Source: Tetraselmis striata (lineage: Eukaryota > Chlorophyta > Chlorodendrophyceae > Chlorodendrales > Chlorodendraceae). Taken from it: 64,000 nucleotides of DNA. The DNA lies in assembly GCA_006384855.1 (NCBI GenBank), contig VCJN01001970.1:186001-250000 (forward strand), written 5' to 3'. The notes below the pieces were generated by a model. The model ran no database searches and was not told the DNA's origin. It worked only from the letters and a program-made list of their open reading frames with translations. The position numbers and the translations under genes were made by a program. Below are positions 34,754-44,637 of the stretch, in pieces (position 1 is the first letter of the stretch; every line of letters starts with the position of its first letter).

Positions 34754-35274
34754 CTGCCGCGCAAGCCATGATCGCATGCCGGCAACCTGCGATCATGGTT
34801 TGCCAGGCACTCCCGGCACCCTGCCGGCACATGCATGCTGTGCCGCAACGCTACGCGCGAACTAAGCACCATTGCTGTGCGGGCACGCACGGGCTTCGCG
34901 AGAGTCGGCCGCCGCACCGTGCCAGTACTTGCTTATCGTGATTACTCCTTGGCAGGGGCCGGGGGCGCGGCCCGCCAGCGTGGCGCACCGCGACGCCGGC
35001 GACCCCGCGTTGTGCAGCGATGTGGAGCGATGTGCGGCGATGTGCAGCGAGTACGTGCAGCCGCCTGTACTTAGCCCGGGTGCTCCGCGTCGGCGGGCGA
35101 CACGCGAGCCCGCGTGCGCATATCAATTTGATGAAATTATGCAAACGATAAATTCATATAGTACTTTACAGGTCGCGCGCGATAGTCGTCGCTACTCGGT
35201 ATGAAATCCACGTCCCTCGTCCGTCCCTTATCGTCCCCGTATGTCGTCGTTCGTCACCAGTAGGGCACACTTAC
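34754..35274. other. Right subterminal non-coding part of the CACTA element
   Basis: No gene. Contains inverted words around 34768-34799 (ATGATCGCATGCC...CTGCGATCATGG) and GTGGAGCGATGTGCGG-type repeats at 35015-35060. Confidence 0.5.
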
Positions 35275-35296
35275 GTCACATCTGAATCTCACAGTG
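35275..35296 (-). repeat. Right TIR of the CACTA element
   Basis: 22 bp, ends CACAGTG on the plus strand and is followed by the duplicated CAC. Confidence 0.93.
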
Positions 35297-35426
35297 CACG
35301 CCCACCCACCCACATCCCTCAACTTCGCACCCGTGCCGCTGCTTTACTCGGCCTAGGAAAAGTGTATTTAATGATTAGGAGACCTCTGTATTAGGCCACT
35401 TTCTGCCTAGTGGATTCTCTCCTAGT

Positions 35427-36253
35427 GTGTTTTGCAGTCCCCTAGTCCGGTTTTCGTGGATGGGTATTTCTGTGGCAATGCGCGAGTGGGAGGATGGCAC
35501 CGGCGGGGGCGTGGCACCGACTCGCAGCCAACCCGGCCGCGCAGCCATGACTAAACCCCGCTATCCGACCCATGACGGCACCGGGTTCCTGGACCTCTCC
35601 TCGGATGAGGACTAGGAAGTGGTGGGTAGTGAGTCGGAGTGGGAGGACGAGGGGAGCGACGAGGAGGACGATTTGGAGCTGTCTCCGACTGCCGGGCACG
35701 TAGTCTTGGCGGCCCCGGAGCATCTCGTCAAACCCGGCACCGTCGAACGCGGTGCCGCTTATTGCTTACTTGCCCTGCCTCGCCGAGGTGGAGGCATTCA
35801 ACATCACGGACGTCGATGGCAGGCAGCCCATCGGCCTGCTCTACAAGTGAGCGCCGCAACGTGCATGTGCGATGGCGCTGGGGTTGGGTGGTTGATAATT
35901 TCAATTAACTAGAATTGCCAGTCGTACTCGCTACATGTTATTCTAACTTTTCTGTTGTTGCCCCCGGCCCGCCCTTCGAGATACCGGCCGGCACGCTTTG
36001 CCGGTCGTGCAAGCAGGACGCCGGCAGCCACCCGCGCTCTCCCACCCCAAGGCAACCAGACGGTCGGAAGCCCCGGCATGCCGATGGGACCGTAGGCAAG
36101 TACGGCGGTATTAGCAACACGGAGTCCCCCAGCATGTTTAGGGATGCCGGCATGCTTAAAGATGCCCATGCCCGCCTTGAGAGAGAGCAGCGCAAGAGAG
36201 TGCGCGAGGGAAAGAAGGTGCTCGCTGACAGGAAGGCGGCGACCAGGCGCTAG
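35427..36253 (+). pseudogene. Unrecognised gene with acidic region and CxxC pairs, partly broken
   Basis: Lies just outside the CACTA element. An open frame from 35427 (MTKPRYPTHDGTGFLDLSSDED) hits TAG at 35613 and would continue EVVGSESEWEDEGSDEEDD. Further coding is visible in mixed frames: YCLPCLAEVEAFNITDVDG, a likely donor after GLLYK (~35848), then after a pyrimidine-rich stretch IPAGTLCRSCKQDAG ... MFRDAGMLKDAHARLEREQ, ending ATRR* at 36253. Paired CxxC motifs suggest a zinc-binding protein. It may be the continuation of the open stretch at 17226-17335 on the other side of the insertion, which I cannot prove. Transposon origin is likely from style and surroundings. Confidence 0.4.
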
Positions 36254-36318
36254 CCGCGCGTTGTAAGCTTTTCACTACATCTCTCAAACTTTGGATCGCA
36301 ATTGTCACGAATAAGCTA

Positions 36319-37736
36319 TTACAATGTTTCTATGGGGGGATAGGGCTGCGGTGCTGCGGCTCCCGTGGGCGCAACCCGCTTCTTGCCGTGTGGGCCACGC
36401 TTCGGCCGCTCCGGTGTGGGCAGCTCGTGTTGGTGGCTTTCATGAATTTTCATGTGGCCAAGCACCTCCCCGTACCCTGAACTCTGGGTGCCCAGCAGCG
36501 CCCCTCCGGTAGGCTGTCTTTGTGACCAAGTGAGCGTGCTCGGACCCGCGACAATCACAGTTTATCAGGTCGCCATACTAGCTTATGCAATCAGGGATAT
36601 GGCACTGCAGAATGTGGCAGTACACGGTGGCAGCGTCATTCTCACCAGCAGCATTGACAAATGCCTGCACGAATTTCTCTGCCACCTGCTTGACATGTTG
36701 TGCGCGAGCCTCTCGCAGGTGCAGAGGTGGCAGCTGGGAGGTGCCGGGTGCGCGCGCTGGGTCCACGGGCTACAGCAGCAGCTCCCAGAGCTGCTTGCGG
36801 ATCTCTCATGCGGTCTGCACCTTCACATCATCGGAAGCGCTTACCGTTGGGTAAGTCTGCATGATGTGCTCATCGCCTTGTCGTACGTGGCGATCAGCTT
36901 GATGCACTCTGCGCCGATGAAGGACTCCTTCTTCTGGCCAATGGAGACAGCATCTTGCTTCTTGTTCTTTCTCTTTTTTGCTGTTGACTATGATGCCGAG
37001 CTCATCAAACATCCACTGCCGCAGCGCTTGCATGTACTTTGGGGTGGCGCAGTGGCACTGGACCGTGTAGTAGTACATGCGAAGGTTGATGTGCAAGAGA
37101 TCATGTATCTTATGCTTGGCTTCGATGTGTAGCAGTGGGGGCTTGAGGTACCTGCAATGTGCATATAGTTATAAACAATCAGCAACATTGTATTTATTAC
37201 CAATCAGCATGACACATATTGATACATATGCAAACGCTGCAAAACAATTCGAGATGACATACATGTCCGCAACATGTAGCCTTCCAAATTCCCTCAGCTC
37301 GTTCTTGATCTTCTTGGGGGGGGGGGGGGGGGGGGCATCGGAGATCATCTTATTGCAGCACGGGCACGTGTATGCCTTGTTCACGACGCCCTTTACAAAA
37401 TTGCGAGACGCACATGCGGGCTAGCTCCTTGTCCTTGTCATGTACCGCCCGGAATGGCTGCTCGGCGCGCTGCGCCGCCTCGCCCGCACAGAGCTGCATC
37501 ATCTCAGCATGCAGCTCAGCCAGGTGTTCCTCGACGCTCCGGCGTGCGAGATGTTGCTGATATGATGTTGATTGGGCGGCCGCCAGGTGCGACTCTAACG
37601 AGGCGACCGCGCCATCGCGCCCGGCGTGCGGGCGGACAACGTCGCGCCGTGGCCCGCGCGCATTGCTGACGAAGCGCCCAGCGCGCGCCGCGTTCGAGGC
37701 CTCATCCTTGCCTTGGCGGGTCGAGGCCGTCGACAA
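36319..37736 (-). pseudogene. Decayed multi-exon gene, probable transposase remnant
   Basis: From 37736: MSTASTRQGKDEASNAA, a helical segment (EEHLAELHAEMMQLCAGEA), then after a frame change AYTCPCCNKMISDA, followed by a 19-C intron tract (sense strand). Downstream frames give KNELREFGRLHVADMY, YMQALRQWMFDELGI, IGQKKESFIGAECIKLIATYD, FVQAFVNAAGENDAATVY and CHILQCHIPDCIS. The last, CHxxxCHxPD, followed by CRGSEHAH, is reminiscent of the C-terminal region of large algal and metazoan transposon ORFs, but I cannot name the family. Frame changes occur about every 200-300 bp, so it is either rich in introns or dead. Confidence 0.4.
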
Positions 37737-38081
37737 CGATAGCTGGTGCCTTTGCTACTTGCGTTTTGACGGGCTGTTGCCACATGCCGCGTCCGCGGGC
37801 GATTCGGTACCCAAGACAGCACCATCTAGGTCAAACCATGTAACTACGAGTGCCCCCCCCCCCCCCCCCCCCCCCGCCCCATGGGCCTCTTGCCAGTCTC
37901 TTGGGCTGACCCACGACCGACCTGGTGGCCGGCTCGTTATGTGGGTGGGCCATGTGGCAGAGTGGGCATGGCACCACCGCCGGCGGCTGTGCCTAACGCC
38001 TTTGTATTGTCCGTGGTGTATTCGGAATCTGAACTACGGTACGGGTTACCGCGGGAAGCGGTGTGACCTAACGAGCCGCTT

Positions 38082-38831
38082 TTGGAGGCTCCAGAGGTGG
38101 CTGACCGCGACAAGTCGCATGAGGACAGTCGGGAGATAGTGAAGCTCAAAGCTACAGTGGCGTCGTTGCATGCAGCGATAGCGCAGCTAAAGGAACAGAT
38201 GTCGACGCATAACAAGAAGTTCAAAGCTTTACATTCGCAGTGCGGCGACATAGTGCTCACTATCTATCAACGCCGAAGACAGCATATGGAGGAAGCTCTA
38301 TCGCTCCAAATACGGCAGTGCCTCCGTTTGGTGTCGTTGGTCGACGGTGCGGCGGCCGAGGCGAAAGCTGAGGCAGAGGCCGAGGCGGAACGCGCTGTTG
38401 ATGCAGAGTGTGCTGCTAACATCGCTCGTCTTCTAGCCTTCGCCAAGTTTGTCGCAGCGACGGTCTCATGGGACGCCGAGGCGGAGGTCGAGGCCTTCCT
38501 GGACATTAGGGTGGACAGGCGCCCGCAACGTCCAAACGGTCCGCAGTCTACCCTCGTTACCCTACTCGACGAGCCAACGGGTGAGCCGCCAGCTCCCTCT
38601 ACCGATGCCGTTGTTGTAGCGAAAGACCCAACTACTGCCGGCGGTGATCAGTGGCCAGGTCGTGCTAGGACCGTGCTCTCCGGACAGCAGCAACAACATC
38701 GACCCACCGTAGCCCTCTCAGCAGACTACCGCGCCCCTAAGATACGCAAGCCAATTGATAACAGTAGGGATGAGAACGGCAACCCAAGCACAGACTGGGT
38801 AAGGCGGCAGAGAGGCAATATGCGATCCTGA
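38082..38831 (+). CDS. Unrecognised 249-aa coiled-coil protein
   Basis: A clean frame from ATG 38082 to TGA 38829. Residues 15-60 (REIVKLKATVASLHAAIAQ, then LKEQMSTHNKKFKAL) form heptads typical of a coiled coil. A run of Ala/Glu (AAAEAKAEAEAEAERAV) follows, then a Pro/Ser/Asp-rich, hydrophilic C-terminus. This layout is common in retroelement gag-like ORF1 and in transposon accessory proteins. The frame is also open upstream across the 31-bp repeat at 38033-38063, so the start could lie further left. No function can be assigned. Confidence 0.5.
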   Translation: MEAPEVADRDKSHEDSREIVKLKATVASLHAAIAQLKEQMSTHNKKFKALHSQCGDIVLTIYQRRRQHMEEALSLQIRQCLRLVSLVDGAAAEAKAEAEAEAERAVDAECAANIARLLAFAKFVAATVSWDAEAEVEAFLDIRVDRRPQRPNGPQSTLVTLLDEPTGEPPAPSTDAVVVAKDPTTAGGDQWPGRARTVLSGQQQQHRPTVALSADYRAPKIRKPIDNSRDENGNPSTDWVRRQRGNMRS

Positions 38832-39059
38832 TTTACAAGAGTAGACGGCCACCAATGGGCTGTAATGTATCCTAGTCGTGCTACGACAAGCAAGCAGGCC
38901 CCCACAGCGGCGGCAGCAGCATCAGCTATCAAAACTTTGGCATCAGCAAGCGCGTTGATACCAAGGTGGCCAAGCAAACTGAAAAGGACGCGGTTGCCAT
39001 GATGCGACTATGCGAGAGCATATGGAGCGTGTGACACTAGCTCTATATACAAACTTGGC

Positions 39060-40080
39060 ATGCACCGAGCGCCGATGGCATGCGCTGGGCAACTACACAT
39101 CCAACCGCATCGAGTAGCAAGCCGACGGCACCTGGGCGTTCATCCAAATCAAGTTTCCGAATGGCGCTCTCATGCCGCTCTGGCCATCCAAGCGATGGGT
39201 CATAGATGCGCACAGGCTTTACCTGTCGTTCCTTGGCTTCAAGAAGTCTAAGGGAGCTGCCTATATGGATTCATCCATGGTGTTGGTAGACCACTTGACG
39301 TTCATGTGGAAGACATGCAGAGTTGTTATGTTTGATGGCATGCTGATGGACGTGCAAGCGCTGGGGGGCGCCTCTACTATCTTCAAGTCACTGCATGTCA
39401 ACGGGATACTGATCTGCCTGAAGGTGTAGTACGACGTGGCCGCACAATCTGCTGGGAAAGAGGGCGAGAGAGTCATGTCACTGGAGAATATAAAGGCGGT
39501 GGGATTCTACCTTGGCAATGACGGCGACCGCAACCTCATGCTTGGGCGCTCCCCACTCTCGTAGGGGACTTGGAGCGCCTGCATACCGAGGGCGTCATCG
39601 TCGACGGCATGCACATCGATGTCATGCTCTTTTTGGGGGCCATCTGAAATCTAGTGGCATTGTTGGGCCTGGCTAGCTGCTCTACCTTATTCTGCTGCCC
39701 CTTGTGCTTGGTGACCCAAGACCAGTTGGCATGGACTGCGGCAGAGCTCCGGGAAGGGGAGTGCCAGTGCGCACAATTGAGCTCATTCAAATGAGCGCGC
39801 ACATACCTCATCCAATAGTGTCGGTGCAGGGACCGGCCGAGGCAGACGGAACTTTGCCGCGGACGCCAGCCGCTCAAGGTCCAGTGACGGCACATCCCGC
39901 CCACATCGCCGTATCCCGCGGTGCCGCCAGTCCAGGGGCCCAACACATCAGACGACACTCGTCATGCGACCGCAGTCATCCTGCCTCCTACCACCGGCAC
40001 GTCATGCGGTTTGGTGGGCAAGGCAGCTACCAAGACCAAGCCAGCGCGTCACGAGCCCAAGTAGCGTGGTGAGTCATTCA
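39060..40080 (+). pseudogene. Decayed coding region, unidentified
   Basis: An open piece at 39172-39429 gives MPLWPSKRWVIDAHRLYLS ... YMDSSMVLVDHLTFMWK and FDGMLMDVQALGGAS, ending LKV*. The same frame after the stop continues YDVAAQSAGKEGERV and KAVGFYLGNDGDRN. Composition looks like real protein, with a premature stop (TAG at 39427) and later frame loss. Open stretches at 39704-40072 resemble nothing I know. Probably another transposon remnant. Confidence 0.35.
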
Positions 40081-41545
40081 CTGCAGCTACGGTGGCGGGA
40101 GTGCGCAAGAAGGCAGCCCGTCTCACTTGACAGCATCAGCACTACGGCGGCGTCGAGCGCAAGGGCGCGCTGCTCACCTTCATCCTCATCTCGAGGGTAA
40201 TAGTCGACATCCTCCGCGAGTGCCTGCGGGTAGTGCTTTCCCTGTACAGAGCGACAGACAGTGTCAGTACAATGTGAAGTTAATTTAGCACTACTGGATG
40301 TGTCAACATGGGCGCTCAACACTATGGACATTGCCGTGTCGAAAGACACGGCCGTGCAGACAACGATAGGCAAATCATGCAACCATCGGTACAACGAGCT
40401 GGCCGGGGACTAGTTGTGGGCTGCTGATCATGCATGATGCGAATATAGTTAGTTATCGGTATGTTCAGCGCGTGCCGCGATAGCGTAAAGTGACGGGACT
40501 GGCACACCGGCGGATGGCAAGGCATCGGATACCACATCGCCCACAAGCGAAGCCAACACACAAAACCAAGCCACGCCTAAAGGCCTAAGCCAACGCTAGC
40601 GCATCGGCGTTTCAAAAGCTTTCGGGTAGGTATGTGGAGGGTGCCATAGAAGAAGCCATGCTGGTGGCGGCGGCACGAGCGAGAGCGGTAGAGCGGCGGG
40701 TGGTGGCTTGCATACAGCAGCGCAGGAGGCGTGGACGGACTATCGGCCAAAGCTCGCATAACCAATGTAAGGCAATGTAATGCAACTGCAGCTTGAGAGG
40801 CAAAGGTTGCAAGAAGAACCGAATGTTACATGTCTTTGAATTGCAATGGCTTATATAGCTAAATGGCTATGGGTCAAATCTGAGCATAAGCAGTGGCGGT
40901 GGCAGTGGGAGTGGCAGTGGAAGTGGCAATTCGGTCAAAGTCGTTGGGGAGGCCTTGGGGAATGTGGCGCATTAGCCCCGTAAGCATTAGCACAGTTAGT
41001 CGGTACGTCGGCAGCAGTATGCACTAGTACATGTGGAGATATAGTATAGTGCAGGCATGTATAGTAGTATAAGTACGAGCATGACGTATGAGTACATGTG
41101 AGGTACGATACAATACGAGTAAATGCATAAGTAGTAAAAGGAGTTATCATATATATAGTAGCATGTAGCGACCTAAGCGTACGCGGTAAACTGCGGTACG
41201 GAGTTTTTAGTGGTGCAGCGAGGGTTATGGGCGTAACCCTAACAAACCTCGTGTAACAATGTTATGACGCCCCTTCATGAGTCCGGGCAAAAATCGTAGC
41301 GGCGGAGCGTCACGGATGTCGCAAGGACGCCAGCCCGGCAGCACGTCATGAAACCTGTCGGGCGGGTGACGCGACACTCGTATGATGTACAACATACAGA
41401 TCCAGCACATGATAATCACCCGCGAAGTATACAATGAATGGTATCAAATTATCCACAACGCATAACACCCGTTGTATCGACGTACCGCAAATAAGTACAA
41501 GTGTCGGCACGATTAAAACGCAATGAGTGTCCCGCATATACGCGA
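40081..41545. other. Intergenic, AT-richer, no gene seen
   Basis: Contains a GTGGCA/GTGGGA-type repeat at 40892-40928. The segment ending at 41247 (GGGTTATGGGCGTAACCCTAACA) closely resembles the 3' end of the LTR at 57457-57829, so 40.9-41.25 kb may be a diverged solo LTR of that family. No coding support. Confidence 0.4.
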
Positions 41546-41549
41546 GTTC

Positions 41550-42220
41550 GCGGTATGTTAGTTTTGGAGTTTTGGGATTTTATCATGCAATGCTCGGGTT
41601 GTTAGTCACTGCGTCAATACCCAAGGACTGCATTGTCTTTATTTTGGGCGGGGTCCATCCCTCCCTTCACGGCGCCCAAGATTTTACTGGGAATAAGATG
41701 TTTTTCCAATTATGGCGTCGGGCCCTCCCTCACATTGCCCCTTTTGTTGCACATGTATGTCGTACTCCCGAAATGCTTTGCTCCGCGGGATGGGGATTGC
41801 CCCAACTCGCATTTCTCGACTGGGCCGACGCCCAAACGGGTAGGGCAGGCCTTTTACGGAAAGTGCCGGGTATTTAATGGCAGTGTTTAAAGACTATGAT
41901 CCAACATTGTTGGAAATTACACGAATGGGCCGACGCCCAAACGGGTAGGAGGGCGGGCCTTTTACGGTGAGAGCTGGGTATTTAATGGCAATGTTTAAAA
42001 GACTGTGATCCAACGGTGTTGGAAATTTCGTCACTGGCCTCCAATTAATTTTGCAAGATGACTTTGGCAATTTGCTTGTTGACTATAACGGAGCGTCGCC
42101 TACCCAGAGCTTACCGTATCTGGATCGTTGTCTAAACGACCGTCGTAGAGACGATGCGGCAAGGGTACGTTTCACACTTTCAATGTTGCCCTTCCAATCC
42201 CGGGAGCGAAAAAAAGGAAA
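41550..42220 (+). mobile_element. LINE A, second copy, 5'-truncated 3' end
   Basis: Matches 2315-2726 plus 7693-7806 without the DNA transposon, from GTTAGTTTTGGAGTTTTGG to the tail GGGAGCGAAAAAAAGG. Relative to the first copy, a ~105-bp stretch (GGGCCGACGCCCAAACGGG to the TTGGAAATT region) is tandemly duplicated (about 41820-41925 and 41926-42032). The remaining coding part includes IPPFTAPKILLG-type sequence in shifted frames, so it is dead. Confidence 0.88.
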
Positions 42221-42527
42221 AGTGGTATCTGTAGTGTAGGGTAAAAGTGAAGATAAGTTCGCCCCGAGTCATCGGCCGAAGCCACCCATCACTTGACCTC
42301 GTGCGCCAACTGCATGCGTAGGTCTGGCATAGCCATAGCCATAGCCATTTGACCGTTGACCGATCCGAACCCCGGAGGGCAACGCATGAGTAATGCATCA
42401 ACCTGGTAAACCTAGGACACGGGCCCGGACGATAGTGTTTAAAAGTACAGTAAATGTAATTTCACCTAGTGTTCCTTAAAAACAACGCTGCATATTAGTA
42501 GTTGTAATCAATTTCAATATCAGTTTC

Positions 42528-42600
42528 AATTACAGTTTGGAATCGATCCGGGGACCTCTTGAGTAGAAGACCACCGCTCTACCGAGCGGACAGTAGACAA
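42528..42600 (-). tRNA. tRNA-like sequence (Arg-UCU-like), probable SINE head or pseudogene
   Basis: On the minus strand: an A-box-like CCGCTCGGTAGAGCGG, an anticodon-arm-like TGGTCTTCTACTCAAGAGG with TCT in the loop position, and a degenerate B box GGATCGATTCC. The acceptor stem does not pair convincingly with a 3' partner. The minus-strand sequence continues into AATTG/AAACTG-type simple repeats, more like a tRNA-derived SINE than a working tRNA. Confidence 0.4.
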
Positions 42601-43069
42601 CGAGACCTGTAGAATATATTTGGAAATCTAACCATTGTGGGGCCGCATTGCCAAAGATGCGAATCTCTTACATTTTTGGGTGTGATTAGGCCCACGGGGC
42701 GTACTATCCGCATTGAAAAGGGTAGCATAGCGGGGTGGGTGGGTTGATTGCGCTAGCTGCCCAGCTGGCGCAAAGGCAAAAGGTGGACTCCCCTCTTGGT
42801 ACGGGTGCGACATGCATGTAGCAGGGCTGTCGCAAGCTGTCGCTAGCGCCGCTGGACATCGGGAAGTCCAAGCGGTACGCGTACGGCGGTACATGTACTG
42901 GTAGCTAGCATTCAAACTAGAATCTTAACGTTATCAGTACCGTTGACCGAATAGTCCGACGTAATCAATCCTCTATATTACCTATATGACCATTTAACCA
43001 TTGTGGGGCCGCATTTGCCATCATGCCACCCTAAAACCCGCCTGGGGTCCGCAGCCTATCGATGGCGGC

Positions 43070-44637
43070 CTACCCAAAGGGGTAAGCCAGTCCAAGAGCT
43101 GCCACGATGCCGCACACGGCAGCGCCGTGGGATGAATGTATATAGTCAAGCACGACGCTGGACAACTGCGCCCAACCGCCAAAGTGCTTGATCTTCTGCA
43201 GCACCACGCCGATGGCGTACACCGCAGTGGCCGCGCATTTGCGGAGAGAGTGTGACGTCCACACAAACCCGGGGGGCGGGTGCTCCTCCAGCATATGTGC
43301 CACTAGCTGCAACCAGTCTGTAACGGTGGCCGATGTCCACGATCACGCCGGCTCGTCGTGGGTCACTGCCCACCGGGCTGCTTGCACTCCGCGATGACAG
43401 CAGTAAACTGCGAGTGCGGCATCAAAATAGAGCAAAAGGGCCGCAATCCGGGGCAAAGCGCGCCGGAATCTGGCACTGTAACTTACGGCCACGGTGCTGC
43501 ACGCGTCTACCTTTTCGGTCCCGCCGGTAAAATAGGATTGTACTATCTGTAGTAATGGTCAAATCGCCCGTTTGGCAGGCTACGCCGGCCTTTGCCACGC
43601 GCGTAGAACACATACATGGCAACGACTGCCATCGCGGCGCGGAACAAGAGGATACGAGGAAGCTGGTTGCGGGTCCATGTGGGTCCCAACTCCTCACGCA
43701 TGGTCTCCGCCAACCGCAATGTCCGTGTGATCAACCGGGCGGGCACGTCGGTGCGGACCCCAGGCGGGTCTGGCTCAACCTGCGATGCCGCGAGGCCCTT
43801 TCTCACCTTGTTGATGAGGTCGCCTTGCGCCACCGGCTCCGCGCCGTGGTTGCGGTAGAAATCGTTGATCGCGGAAAGGTAAGGCTGCAGACTAGCTGCC
43901 TTGACAGTCCTCAGCAAACCCTGCCACGCGATGTAGCGCGCGACGGTTGCCGGCGTGGCACCCAGGGGCGGCACACCCTGCTCAGCGCAGAAATGTAGGA
44001 ATGGGCGGATGGCACTGCCGTACGTACTGGCGGTAGCCTCTGCCCACGCCGACGCGTACAAATGAAGCGTTGTTTCGCCGAGTTGGTCGTTGCCTAGTAC
44101 TGAACGCATGTACGGACGCATAGTAGCTGCCCACGGGTTTGTGCCGCTCGTCTGGATGTCCAACATATATTTTGGCGCGCTCGCGGGCCTCCGACGGGCG
44201 TAGCACCTCGTCCGGGGAGCAACGCCAAGGTTCCGTTTGCAGCCACGACGGAATGGCACACGGAAGACACTCACTGCCCAGCGCGGCGCTCCGGGCATAC
44301 CGCGCCCTGCCCTCCGCCTCAGCGGCCGGAAAAGATCGTGGCGAGGCAGTACCACGCGCTCCGCCACCGCCATCTCGGTAAGTGCATGGCGACACACCTT
44401 GGCCTCCCATCGAGGGGCCACAACGGTAGCGGCCGCGCCGCTCTGGCGCAGCTTCTGCACCATGTTCGGCGAAAGCGGCCAAGGGGGGTTGCAATAGTTG
44501 TTCTCGCGGCGCCACTCCGCATCGGGCAGGTGTAGGGAGTCCACCGCTTCGCAGCCGGGGTCCAACCACGAGCGTTGTAGCGTAGTAGCATCACGTTTAT
44601 GGCTGATGCGAACCGATCGACGGAGTGCGCGTCCCAC
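43070..44637 (-). pseudogene. DIRS tyrosine recombinase, frameshifted
   Basis: N-terminal core-binding part: SAWAEATASTYGSAIRPFL and PYLSAINDFYRNHG (43.85-44.05 kb). Catalytic part (about 43.08-43.26 kb): TSHSLRKCAATAVY (HxxR), HFGGW and VVLDYIHSS (nucleophile Tyr). A stop/frame change near 43545 splits the two. Known of the family: integrates the element by site-specific recombination without target duplication. Confidence 0.82.

Larger units (their letters stand above)
17336..35296. mobile_element. EnSpm/CACTA-type DNA transposon, 17,961 bp, multi-gene
   Basis: Both ends start CACTGTGAGATTCAG and form 22-bp perfect inverted repeats (17336-17357, 35275-35296). The 3-bp sequence CAC flanks each side (17333-17335, 35297-35299), the duplication length expected of this superfamily. 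The superfamily is confirmed by an internal TNP2-like transposase gene on the minus strand (29.07-33.13 kb). Other contents: an acidic-tail protein, a zinc-ribbon-like protein, a DDE-like protein, a Ulp1-like protease gene, a palindromic satellite, a Cys-rich protein and one further gene near the right end. The right subterminal part repeats GTGCGGCGATGTG-type words in both orientations (33428-33502 and 35015-35060), as CACTA subterminal regions often do. Some internal units (especially 20.4-22.4 kb) may be nested elements whose ends I could not find. Confidence 0.85.

Noticed and set aside
17336..35296. KDZ-type transposon as the classification of the large element
   Set aside because: Ulp1 cargo fits, but CACTG ends, a 3-bp duplication and TNP2-like motifs favour EnSpm/CACTA.
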